Source: Dehalococcoidales bacterium (GTDB lineage Bacteria > Chloroflexota > Dehalococcoidia > Dehalococcoidales > UBA2162). Taken from it: a stretch of DNA of 7,766 nt. The stretch spans positions 1-7,766 of the forward strand of contig JAENIS010000069.1 in assembly GCA_016844285.1 (NCBI GenBank), written 5' to 3'. Numbering within the stretch: the first letter of the stretch is position 1; each line of letters begins with the position of its first letter. Below the pieces are notes generated by a model that saw only the letters and a list, made by a program, of their open reading frames with translations, did not search any database and had not been told where the DNA came from. This document shows, one piece after another, positions 1 through 6,615 of the stretch. A program made the position numbers and the translations under genes.

Positions 1-24
1 CTTGGTGCAGATATAGCAATTCTC

Positions 25-33
25 TGTTATAAT
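25..33 (+). promoter_or_regulatory. Candidate extended -10 promoter for the zinc-ribbon gene
   Basis: A perfect TATAAT hexamer (28-33) is preceded by TG one base upstream (25-26), which is the extended -10 form of a sigma-70 promoter. No good -35 hexamer can be placed at 16-18 bp because the window begins there. The predicted start of transcription near 40 would leave a leader of about 40 nt before the ATG at 82. This is a pattern match only. Confidence 0.45.
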
Positions 34-81
34 CTTGGTGGTAATAAGCCGGTGATTAATCCATGATAGGGTCTAATCGCA

Positions 82-495
82 ATGATATGCCCAAAATGTA
101 AAAGCGAGATGATTGTTGTCGAGTATCGCCAGATTGAACTTGACCATTGTCTTGGCTGCCAGGGGGTATGGTTCGATTCAGGAGAACTTGAGTTGTTGCT
201 GGACTCCGCCGGTACGGAGAGCGGCAGGCTTCTTTTGGGTAACATCCGCGATGCCGGGGAAGCCAGGGTATCAGAGAGGCAGCGAAAATGCCCTATCTGT
301 GTTCAGAAGATGAAGAAAATAACCCTTGGACAGCAACCTGCAATACTCGTTGATGTCTGTCGGCAGGGACACGGGCTCTGGTTCGATGGTGGCGAGCTTG
401 GTCATTTGATTGGGCAGATAAAAGTGACCGAGAAATCAGGTTCGCAACAGGAGATGGTTAGTTTCTTGCAAGAGGTATTCCAGAGCCCGAAGTAG
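82..495 (+). CDS. Tandem TFIIB-type zinc-ribbon protein (zf-TFIIB family)
   Basis: A 137-residue soluble protein carrying two copies of the zf-TFIIB motif. Repeat 1 has C3-x2-C6 and C23-x2-C26 followed by GVWFDSGEL. Repeat 2 has C70-x2-C73, then C93 and H97, followed by GLWFDGGEL. The second ribbon therefore appears to use Cys3His ligands, as the last Cys is replaced by a CxxxH arrangement. The hallmark W-F-D-x-G-E-L tail after each knuckle is what identifies the family. Such small proteins probably bind zinc, but their biochemical role is not established. There is no signal peptide or membrane segment. The ATG at 82 lies directly before the first CPKC knuckle, so little sequence can be missing. 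The ribosome-binding site is weak (AGGG about 10 nt upstream). It lies upstream of lemA and the M48 protease on the same strand; a repeat element separates it from lemA. Confidence 0.85.
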   Translation: MICPKCKSEMIVVEYRQIELDHCLGCQGVWFDSGELELLLDSAGTESGRLLLGNIRDAGEARVSERQRKCPICVQKMKKITLGQQPAILVDVCRQGHGLWFDGGELGHLIGQIKVTEKSGSQQEMVSFLQEVFQSPK

Positions 496-540
496 GCTAG
501 ATAAAGTAGTTTTGGAGATAAGAGATTGTTGACTAACCAC

Positions 541-662
541 ACACCCTTTATCCCTCTCCCCTTCGTAAGGGGGAGAGGGAAGAGATTTTAGAGAGGGGCT
601 CAGCCCCTCTCTTGCCTACACTCCCCCTTCCCTTGGTAAGGGAAGGGGGTCAGGGGGATAGG
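541..662. repeat. Three-hairpin palindromic repeat, copy A
   Basis: This GC-rich intergenic element contains three consecutive inverted repeats. Stem 1 pairs 551-561 with 570-580 (11 bp). Stem 2 pairs 591-600 with 602-611 around a single central base. Stem 3 pairs 623-634 with 638-649 (12 bp, loop GGT). The two ends are themselves imperfect inverted repeats (ACCCTTTATCCC and, on the other strand, CCTATCCCCC). The core GAAGAGATTTTAGAGAGGGG reappears as its reverse complement in the copy at 1361-1482. It encodes no protein and looks like a non-autonomous dispersed palindromic element (REP- or MITE-like). If transcribed it would form strong hairpins between the zinc-ribbon gene and lemA. Confidence 0.8.
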
Positions 663-712
663 TTATTAAACAATCTCAGTAAGTCATTTAAGAATCAGCA
701 AGGAGGCATATT

Positions 713-1276
713 ATGACAGTAGTTTGGGTCATTATCGGTGTCGTGGTCATTCTTCTTATCTTCTTCATTGCGACCTATAACGGGCTGGTCAGACTGCGCA
801 ACCAGGTAAAGAATGCCTGGGCGCAGATTGATGTTCAGCTAAAAAGGCGCTATGACCTTATTCCCAACCTCGTGGAGACGGTCAAAGGCTACATGCAGCA
901 CGAGCGGGGGACACTGGAAGCGGTCACCAAAGCCCGCAATACTGCCATGCAGGCAACGTCGGCGGGAGCCGGCGAAAGGGGCAAGGCCGAGGGCGAGCTA
1001 AGTGCGGTGCTAACCCGTCTGATGATGGTAACGGAAAGCTATCCTGACCTCAAAGCCAATCAGAATTTCCTGGCTCTCCAGGAAGAGCTTACCTCGACGG
1101 AGAACAAGATAAGCTTTTCGCGACAATATTATAATGACTCAGTCTTAAGATATAACACCCAGACGCAAGTGTTTCCATCCAACGTGGTCGCCGGTATGTT
1201 TAGTTTCAAGGCTGACCAGTTCTTTGAGACGACGGTCGCCGAAGAAAGGGTAGCACCCAAAGTTAGCTTCAGCTAG
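713..1276 (+). CDS. lemA: LemA family membrane protein
   Basis: A 187-residue protein of normal LemA length. Residues 4-20 form one hydrophobic N-terminal segment, followed by the family signature: YNGLVRLRNQV, then AWAQIDVQLKRR, DLIPNLVETVKGY and MQHE. The rest is predicted to be a helical bundle, with FSRQYYNDSVLRYNTQ near residues 134-149. The expected topology is a short outside N-terminus with a cytoplasmic helical domain, but this is inferred. The molecular function of LemA is not well established; lemA genes are very often found beside HtpX-type M48 proteases, as here, which suggests a role in membrane-protein quality control. The start is firm because AGGAGG at 701-706 lies 6 nt before the ATG. 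The 287-nt gap to htpX holds a repeat element, so cotranscription with htpX is likely but uncertain. Confidence 0.95.
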   Translation: MTVVWVIIGVVVILLIFFIATYNGLVRLRNQVKNAWAQIDVQLKRRYDLIPNLVETVKGYMQHERGTLEAVTKARNTAMQATSAGAGERGKAEGELSAVLTRLMMVTESYPDLKANQNFLALQEELTSTENKISFSRQYYNDSVLRYNTQTQVFPSNVVAGMFSFKADQFFETTVAEERVAPKVSFS

Positions 1277-1360
1277 TATCAGGTCAGGTAATTAGGTGGC
1301 CATTGCTACTTCATGAAAATAGGGAATGCTCTGGCCAACTGGCAAGCCTCAGTCGAAATG

Positions 1361-1482
1361 CCCATCCCCCTGCCCCCTTCCCGATGGGCAGGGGGAGTTA
1401 AGTAAAAGAGAGGGGGCGTAGCCCCCTCTCTTAAATCTCTTCCCCTTCTCCTGAGTAGGAGAAGGGGAGCAAGGGGATAAGG
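1361..1482. repeat. Three-hairpin palindromic repeat, copy B (inverted relative to copy A)
   Basis: Three inverted repeats in a row: 1366-1375 pairs with 1386-1395 (10 bp), 1406-1417 with 1421-1432 (12 bp, loop GTA), and 1442-1452 with 1457-1467 (11 bp). Read as its reverse complement, it aligns along its whole length with the element at 541-662, best through the core GAAGAGATTT, AGAGAGGGG, GCCCC and the terminal CAGGGGGAT. The two copies thus form a long inverted pair around lemA. The rest of the lemA-htpX gap (1277-1360 and 1483-1563) shows no gene and no strong promoter. Confidence 0.8.
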
Positions 1483-1563
1483 TCGTCCGTCAGTGGTAAT
1501 ATGGGTGCTTAAGCAATATTGGTTCAGTAATTAACTAGACAGGACATTGGAGAGATTAAGGCG

Positions 1564-2772
1564 ATGTGGGAACAGATAAGGTCGAACCAGATAAGGTCGG
1601 CAGTGATGGTGGTTGGCATGGGGGTGCTGCTGCTGCTGGTCGGCTATGTGTTAGGATTGATTTTCTTTAATAGCGTCATCGCCGGCGTGTTCATCGGCCT
1701 GGTAGTATGGGGGGTGATGAGCCTGGTTGCCTTCTTCCAGGGGGATAGCATCCTGCTGGGGCTGGCCGGGGCTCGCAAGATTAGCCGTGAAGACCATCCC
1801 CGCTTGTATAACGTGGTTGAGGAGATGAAGGTAGCTTCGGGACTGGAGAAAGTGCCTGACATCTATATTATCGATGACCCGGCACTGAATGCCTTTGCCA
1901 CCGGCCGGGACCCGAATCGAGCTTCCGTGGCCATCACCTCGGGGCTTTTGGAGAAACTCAACCGCGATGAGCTACAGGGCGTCATCGCTCACGAGATAGC
2001 CCATGTCAAAAACCGCGATGTGCTGCTGATGTCACTAACCAGTGTCCTGCTCGGCACTATCGTCATTTTATCCTGGTATGCCAGCCGCTTCATGTTATTT
2101 GGTGGAGCGACCCGGAGCCGGCGAAGCTCTTCAGAAGGGGGAGGCTCTGCCCAGCTCATAATTATGGTTGTCGGCATTATCCTGATGATACTGGCGCCAA
2201 TCATGGCTCAGCTTATCTACTTTGCCATCTCCAGAAAGCGGGAGTATCTGGCTGATGCCTCTTCAGCACTCTACACGCGCTATCCTGAGGGTTTGGCTTC
2301 AGCCCTGGAGAAGCTGGCGGCTTCGACCAGCCCGGTGAAATCAGCCAACCAGGCAACGGCACCGATGTACATCATCAATCCCTTCCGCAAGCAGGGCATG
2401 TCGCTGGAGGACCTCACCAGCACCCACCCACCTACTTCCAGGAGAATCCGTATCCTTCGCTCCATGGCCGGGGGAGCTGCTTTGGCCGACTATGACCGGG
2501 CCTACCAGCAGGTAGGTAAGACCGGGCGAGGAATCATGTCTCCCTCGACCATCGCCGCTACCGGCACGGTTGGCCTACGAACCGGAGCAGCCGGGGTGAC
2601 CGCGGCGGAACCGGGCAAGATTGAAAGGGCCCGTGAGACCTCCGACCTGATGTGGCGCCTTGGTGATTACCGGACGGTTACCTGTGATTGTGGTACCAGG
2701 CTCAGGGTGCCGCCCAAGTTCAAGGAGCCTAATGTCAGGTGCCCCCACTGTGGCCGGCTTAACCCGGTTTAG
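1564..2772 (+). CDS. htpX: HtpX-like M48 membrane metalloprotease with C-terminal zinc ribbon
   Basis: A 402-residue zinc endopeptidase of family M48. The N-terminus has two membrane segments (about 13-35 and 38-58). The active site HEIAH (143-147) follows the conserved DELQGVIA, and the third zinc ligand is E227 in the SRKREYLAD motif. Two more hydrophobic segments (about 153-175 and 198-222) lie between them, giving the HtpX topology with the catalytic domain in the cytoplasm. The conserved STHPPTSRRI motif is at 286-295. HtpX homologues degrade damaged or misfolded membrane proteins. Unusual: typical HtpX is about 290 residues, whereas this one continues with an Ala/Gly/Thr-rich linker (about 300-355) and a final ribbon-like C374-x-C376-G and C393-x2-C396-G. 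The start is supported by GGAGAG at 1549-1554. It follows lemA, its usual partner. Confidence 0.93.
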   Translation: MWEQIRSNQIRSAVMVVGMGVLLLLVGYVLGLIFFNSVIAGVFIGLVVWGVMSLVAFFQGDSILLGLAGARKISREDHPRLYNVVEEMKVASGLEKVPDIYIIDDPALNAFATGRDPNRASVAITSGLLEKLNRDELQGVIAHEIAHVKNRDVLLMSLTSVLLGTIVILSWYASRFMLFGGATRSRRSSSEGGGSAQLIIMVVGIILMILAPIMAQLIYFAISRKREYLADASSALYTRYPEGLASALEKLAASTSPVKSANQATAPMYIINPFRKQGMSLEDLTSTHPPTSRRIRILRSMAGGAALADYDRAYQQVGKTGRGIMSPSTIAATGTVGLRTGAAGVTAAEPGKIERARETSDLMWRLGDYRTVTCDCGTRLRVPPKFKEPNVRCPHCGRLNPV

Positions 2773-2882
2773 CCCGGGCAGTTGTCAGTGGACGTGTTCC
2801 CGTAGCCAGGTTTAAAATCGGCCAACACCTGATTATGCCCCGGCTCATTAAAAATCTCGTTATGCCGGCGGTAGCATCCCGG

Positions 2883-3650
2883 TCAAATGCATGATAGCTG
2901 GCCGTGACTGAGCAGGAGTACTTCATCGCTGGTTATGGTACCGCTGATGCCATTTTTAGCCCTCTGCTGGGCCAGAAAGATAGCTGCTTTGACCATCATA
3001 TCGGGCGGCTCCCACCTGGATTTGTCCCCATGGGAGGGCAAGAAGTCCATCCCCTCGGATTGTACCGGCCCCCTTGGCTTGAGCCCGTTGACGGCAATAT
3101 TGTACTTGCCTACTTCATCGGCCAGGGCATAGGTCAGGCGCTCCACCGCCGCCTTGGCTATCGCCGAAGCTATCATCAGAGTTGGGGCACGGGACACGGC
3201 TAAGTTGTTGGTAATGTTGATAAGGCTACCGCCCCCTCGCTCTATCATCCTGGGGATAACGAACCGGGAGCAAAGATAGTACCCCCTGAAATTCACCATC
3301 CAGGTAAGGTCAAAATGCTTTATGGGTAAATCGAGGAGTCCACCCAAAGGAGATATGGCACAGTCGTTTACGAGGATGTCGATGCCCCCGAACTCTTTCA
3401 TGACTGTGTTGACCATGGCTTCGATGGTCTCCTCCATGGTGACATCGCATCTTACTGGCAGCGCGATGCCCCCGGCTGCCCGGATTTCCTCCGCCGTCTG
3501 GTAGATGGTGCCGGGCAAGCGGGGGTTCGCGGTTTCAGTGCGTGCCGCTACCACCACCCTTGCCCCCTCCCGGGCAAAGCCTTTGGCGATAGCTTTACCG
3601 ATACCCCGGCTACTACCGACTACTATGGCCACCTGCTCCTTTAATTTCAT
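2883..3650 (-). CDS. Short-chain dehydrogenase/reductase-like protein with altered active site
   Basis: A 255-residue protein of normal SDR length. The nucleotide-binding motif G12-x3-G16-x-G18 lies in VVGSSRGIGKAIA, D69-V70 marks the adenine pocket, N120 is the structural Asn of the SDR tetrad, and K166 lies in AIAKAAVERLTYA. The family is therefore clear, and NAD(P) binding is likely. However, the usual NNAG is N95-D-C-A98, the catalytic Ser region reads T147-N-N149, and the Tyr of YxxxK is S162 (S-A-I-A-K). Ordinary SDR oxidoreduction is therefore doubtful, and it may be a diverged or dying enzyme. No substrate can be named. The start is strong: AGGAGG at 3657-3662 lies 7 nt from the ATG. 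It is convergent with htpX, with 110 nt between them and no clear terminator. Confidence 0.85.
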   Translation of the reverse strand: MKLKEQVAIVVGSSRGIGKAIAKGFAREGARVVVAARTETANPRLPGTIYQTAEEIRAAGGIALPVRCDVTMEETIEAMVNTVMKEFGGIDILVNDCAISPLGGLLDLPIKHFDLTWMVNFRGYYLCSRFVIPRMIERGGGSLINITNNLAVSRAPTLMIASAIAKAAVERLTYALADEVGKYNIAVNGLKPRGPVQSEGMDFLPSHGDKSRWEPPDMMVKAAIFLAQQRAKNGISGTITSDEVLLLSHGQLSCI

Positions 3651-3694
3651 CTCCTTACCTCCTGTAGCTCACCGCCAAATCGTGGACCTCTTTC

Positions 3695-3723
3695 ATGATA
3701 GACCGTCGGTAGTGAAAAGGCAA
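3695..3723 (-). promoter_or_regulatory. Candidate sigma-70 promoter for the SDR-like gene
   Basis: On the minus strand TTGCCT (3718-3723, four of six consensus bases) is separated by 17 bp from TATCAT (3695-3700, five of six). Transcription would start near 3688 and give a leader of about 38 nt before the ATG at 3650. Position and spacing fit well, but the -35 is weak. Confidence 0.4.
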
Positions 3724-3795
3724 CCTGAGGGAACGGCAGAGGTCAGTCAAGGACATAGAGCCACTCTAGGCGTATACTCCGGAAGTGTTTATTAA

Positions 3796-3822
3796 CCTCA
3801 CCCCCTTAATCCCCCTCTTACT
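3796..3822. repeat. Truncated third copy of the palindromic repeat (one arm)
   Basis: The sequence CTCACCCCCTTAATCCCCCT (3798-3817) resembles the left end of the element at 541-662. It stops before any hairpin can form and runs directly into an unrelated Gly/Ser-codon stretch. I read it as a remnant left by a deletion or insertion. The match is short and low in complexity. Confidence 0.4.
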
Positions 3823-3900
3823 GGCGGCTCCGGTGGGTCTGGTGTGGATTGTGATTCTGGTACTTGTGAGTCAGAGTGTGCCTCAATAGGCCTTTCCTGA
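3820..3900 (+). pseudogene. Possible C-terminal tail of a Gly/Ser/Cys-rich protein
   Basis: From 3820 an open frame reads TGGSGGSGVDCD and continues with two more cysteines (C-x4-C-x3-C) to a TGA at 3898-3900. It has no start codon: upstream it enters the repeat arm, and an in-frame TAA follows soon after. The amino-acid pattern looks more like a real protein tail than random translation, but I do not recognise the family. The remaining 3651-3994 interval shows no other gene beyond the SDR promoter and the repeat arm. Confidence 0.2.
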
Positions 3901-3994
3901 TCCTGTGATGCTTCCGTATCAACTTGCAGCCGCTAACGTTGTTTTGATAACCATGGCGTGGTAATATTGATTAGAGGACTATGCAGGTGCAATT

Positions 3995-4174
3995 ATGAAG
4001 CTAAGTGCTCGTAATATTCTGAAGGGTAAGGACACACAGATTAAACCGGGGGCCGTTAATACTGGTGTCATTTTAGAGTTACCGGGTGGTGCCCAGATAG
4101 TGTCCATCATCACTAAAGAGTCTGCGGAGAATCTGGGTCTGGCTTTTGACCGATTATTAGCCCTACTTCTATAA
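3995..4174 (+). pseudogene. Molbindin-like Mop/TOBE domain protein, C-terminally truncated
   Basis: The 59-residue frame opens with MKLSARNILKGK, followed by KPGAVNTGVILELPGG, VSIITKESAENLGL and a stop. This is the N-terminal three quarters of a Mop (TOBE-type) domain of about 68 residues. Mop proteins bind molybdate or tungstate in the cytoplasm, or act as the C-terminal anion-sensing domain of ModE and ModC. Similarity ends at LGL (about 4141); the last ten residues (AFDRLLALLL) are not family-like, and the expected final strand with V-x-A-x-I-K-A is absent. No alternative frame restores it. No good ribosome-binding site precedes the ATG. It abuts, tail to tail, a minus-strand ABC ATPase remnant that also ends in a TOBE domain. 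Confidence 0.65.
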
Positions 4175-4940
4175 AATTGCGGCGTGTAACCAGAACACAG
4201 ACCTCTGGGGGCATATCAGTAATCACGTGAAACGAGAGGGCGGTGGAAAGGGTAATATCATCGGTCTTGTGCAGGCATGAGTTGCTCCCTCTTTCTAAGT
4301 TGTCGCAGCCAGTTTCATGCGTCCTGTATGGAAAGTGCTGAGGCTTTCGCTTTCTCGTACTTAGCATGCCGGGTAAGATATTCCGCATCATGGTAAAACG
4401 GGCAACGCATTCCGAGTTGGGCTTGTTGAATACCTCTTGTGTTGTTCTCACCTGCCTGATTCTGCCTTCACTGATAATAGCAATGTGGTTCCCCAGCACC
4501 AAAGCTTCATCGAAGTCATGAGTAACATGAACTACCGTGATATTAAGTTCATTGTGAATTCGCCTAAGTTCTCGCTGCAGCCCCTCACGGGTCTCGGGAT
4601 CGAGGGCTCGGAGCGGCTCATCCAGCGCAATAAGCGTGACCTGCTTGTGAGAGCACGGGCAAGAGCGACCTTCTGCCTCTCACCACCGCTTAACCTTTCT
4701 GTTTTTTCGGTCCAATAGGTGTGTGACTCCCACCAGGGAGGCAATTTCGGCAAGCTCCTTTTTCATGGCACTTTTGGTCTGTTGCCTAATCCTCAATCCG
4801 AAGAGGATATTCTCGGCAACTGATAGGTGATGGAACAGGGATCTATCCTGATAAACCATGCCGATATTTCGGTATTCAGGTTCAAGTATTGTTACCGCCT
4901 CATCATCAACAATCAGTATGCTTCCTTGCTGTCCACTCAT
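4142..4940 (-). pseudogene. Molybdate/tungstate-type ABC transporter ATPase remnant
   Basis: Read on the minus strand in three stretches, this is an ABC ATPase. The Q-loop is in RNIGMVYQDRSLFHHL and is followed by AENILFGLR. The signature LSGGE is at 4679-4693, Walker B DEP at 4614-4622, the D-loop is ALD, and the switch His is in VTHDF (4512-4526). Then come EVFNKPNSE and NILPG, and a degraded TOBE domain ending LVTRRNFIEVGLIIGQK. The combination resembles ModC/WtpC, which energises oxyanion uptake. Walker A and everything before it are missing. One extra base in an A6 run (4702-4707) leads to a TGA at 4680-4682, and one missing base near 4627 restores the frame. The first codons (MSGQQGSILIVDDE) look like a response-regulator start rather than a transporter. 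Confidence 0.8.
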
Positions 4941-5332
4941 CTTTCTGGCTGCCTCAAGGCTTCTCTGGCTATCGCTTTTAGCTCACAAGTAGTAAATGGT
5001 TTGTGCAGGACTTGCCGGCCACTACTCTCGAGGAAACTATCAGTTTCCTGACCTATCACACTGACGGTAATGAATACCGTCCTGCCAGCACTACGGGGAT
5101 ACGTTTTCTGAAATGATTGATACAGCTCTTTGCCGTCCATCAGCGGCATCTTGATATCAATCAGATATAAATCATATTCCTGCTTACCTATCATGGCCAG
5201 GGCAGCTTTGCCATCAGCCGCAGTATCCACGTCAAAGCCTTCTTCAGTGAGGACTACCTGGCAAAGCTGACGAATTGAGGGTTCATCGTCAACAACAAGG
5301 ATATGCTTCTTCAGGGTATGCGATTCTACCAT
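4937..5332 (-). CDS. Single-domain response regulator (receiver only)
   Basis: A 131-residue CheY-like receiver with no output domain. The acidic pocket is D15-D16 in ILVVDDEPS, the phosphoacceptor is D59 in YLIDIKMP, the conserved Thr is T89 in VFIT, and the Lys is K111 in LHKPF. All phosphorylation residues are present, so the protein should be able to accept a phosphate. Its partner is presumably the kinase encoded just upstream (stop at 5360, 27 nt away), but that gene is broken. The start is supported by AGAGG about 7 nt before the ATG. Its stop codon overlaps the next ATG as ATGA (4937-4940), typical of coupled translation in a two-component operon. Being receiver-only, it would act through protein-protein contacts or a phosphorelay. 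Confidence 0.88.
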   Translation of the reverse strand: MVESHTLKKHILVVDDEPSIRQLCQVVLTEEGFDVDTAADGKAALAMIGKQEYDLYLIDIKMPLMDGKELYQSFQKTYPRSAGRTVFITVSVIGQETDSFLESSGRQVLHKPFTTCELKAIAREALRQPER

Positions 5333-5359
5333 CTTGCCACCTCTTAGCGAGGTTATCGC

Positions 5360-6083
5360 TTACTGGATAGGTAATTCTATGATAAAAGTGGTTCCCTTTC
5401 CTACCTCACTCTCATCGTATATTTTGCCACCATGTTCAGTGATGATGCCATGGCAGATGCTCAAGCCCAGGCCAGTACCTTTGCCGACCTCTTTGGTGGT
5501 AAAGAATGGGGTAAAAAAGATTCCTCATATGCTCTTTGGAAATCCCGGGGTCGTCATCGGTAATGGAACAACGGACCAGGTCTCCCGTGCTCTCCGTGGT
5601 AATGGTCAGATTGCCCTTGTTATGCTCCTCAAGCATGAAGAATTCGGCATTGATGACAATATTGAAGAATACCTGCTGTAACAGTGTCTGCTCCGCCTGC
5701 TTATGTTCGGTGATGTTCATAAAGCTGCCCAGAACCACCCGCTTTCCCGCAAAGATAATGGAGACAACTGACTCCGCAATCCATACCGCTTCACCGCGCC
5801 TGGTAATAATACGGAACTCATAGGGCTGAAGGCGGTTCCCTTTCAACATGGCGACGGCATTTCGGCTCACCTCTTCCCTGTCTTCGGGATGGACAAGGCG
5901 CAGGGTCTCGGTGCCGAGTAGCTCATCCTGGCTGAAGCCAGTGTATTCACAAAAGTGGCAGTTAACCAGGCAAAACTTCCCCGACTGAGCAATGTAGAGA
6001 CCCATCGGTGAGCTGGCCAGCAAGGCTCGGTATTACTCCTCGGCCTCAGAGTGCCCGGTTTCAGATACTGACAGTTGACTCAT
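5360..6083 (-). pseudogene. PAS sensor histidine kinase, degraded
   Basis: The original start is probably the ATG at 6083 (GGAGG 5-6 nt upstream), giving MSQLSVSETGHSEAEE, then a TAA at 6033-6035 in place of one codon, then YRALLASSPMGLYIAQ. A PAS domain follows (EYTGFSQDELLG, LVHPEDRE, YEFRIITRRGE, FMNITEHKQAEQ). It then jumps at about 5676-5686 straight into the N-box region of the ATPase domain (QQVFFNIVINAE). The dimerisation domain with the phosphoacceptor His is thus missing, about 100 residues by family comparison. The G1 box reads DDDPG instead of DDGPG. A one-base shift near 5505-5518 puts [15 protein letters not shown] and FIIELPIQ in another frame, ending at the TAA 5360-5362. It cannot make an active kinase. 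It belonged with the receiver gene downstream. Confidence 0.85.
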
Positions 6084-6131
6084 GTTTGCCTCCAGCGGTT
6101 CTTCTGTATAAATATTATACTGTATAGATAT

Positions 6132-6160
6132 ATCATAATAGCTTTGTAGACTATTGTCAA
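6132..6160 (-). promoter_or_regulatory. Strong sigma-70 promoter for the two-component operon
   Basis: On the minus strand a perfect TTGACA (6155-6160) is followed after exactly 17 bp by TATGAT (6132-6137, five of six). The region is AT-rich. The predicted start near 6125 gives a leader of about 42 nt before the kinase ATG at 6083. A second TATAAT at 6114-6119 has no matching -35. The promoter seems intact although the kinase gene is broken, so the downstream receiver could still be transcribed from it. Confidence 0.65.
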
Positions 6161-6246
6161 CGAAAGTATCAAATAGATAGCCAAAAGTCTAATATCGATT
6201 ACTAAACAAGGGTAAAACAGGCTAAATTTGTGGGCGGCTGAATTTT

Positions 6247-6615
6247 AGTGCTCCCCCAACGGTAACTACACATAATGCCATCAATATTACTTTTAACTCG
6301 GCTAGTTTGAGTGGTAATCTGACCTCTCCAGGTACGGCGTTATCAGTCAATGTCTCCTTCCAGTTGGGGCTAAACTCCGGTAACTATACTCATGAAGCCA
6401 CACCATCATCAATGACTACCACCGGTGTATTCAATGCTAATCTGGCCGGTTTATCTGCCAATACCACATATTATGTCCAGGCTAAAATCGTCGGTGATGG
6501 CATTAGCTATGGCAGCGAGCTTAGTTTTACCACTGGCACCGAGCAAACTGTTGGTATAGTCCTGAAAGCTGGCTGGAATATGGTGTCGCTGCCGGTTATG
6601 CCGGTAAATACCGCC
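6247..6615 (+). pseudogene. Internal fragment of a fibronectin-III-like repeat surface protein
   Basis: An open frame without a start (in-frame stop at 6223-6225) becomes protein-like from about 6247, beginning SAPPTVTTHNA. It contains one beta-sandwich repeat of about 95 residues: ITFNSASLSGNLTS, then VNVSFQLG, TGVFNANLAGLSANTTYYVQ and SYGSELSFTTGT. This Fn3-like layout (LxGLxxxTTYYxxA and a final SFTT) is common in large secreted or surface proteins. After it comes VLKAGWNMVSLPVMPVN (GWNMVSLPV at 6571-6597), a motif often seen near the end of such proteins. Similarity stops at about 6615; the frame continues only as antisense of a hydrolase fragment. Both ends are missing, as are a signal peptide and a ribosome-binding site, so it is a relic. 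It may have acted in adhesion or substrate binding; this is inferred. Confidence 0.65.

Noticed and set aside
541..662. CRISPR array or rho-independent terminator
   Set aside because: There are no regularly spaced direct repeats with unique spacers, and the stems lack following T-runs. The inverted copy elsewhere points to a dispersed palindromic element.
2904..3795. Several + strand open frames across and beyond the SDR gene
   Set aside because: They are antisense to the clearly recognisable SDR, show no family motifs, and one runs past its start into noncoding DNA.
3900..3994. Promoter for the Mop-like frame
   Set aside because: TTGTTT and TAATAT can be placed 17 bp apart but match the consensus poorly, and no ribosome-binding site follows.
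4702..4710. Programmed ribosomal frameshift at the A6-C run
   Set aside because: A -1 slip leads at once to a stop; only a +1 shift restores LSGGE, and the gene also lacks Walker A and has a second shift.
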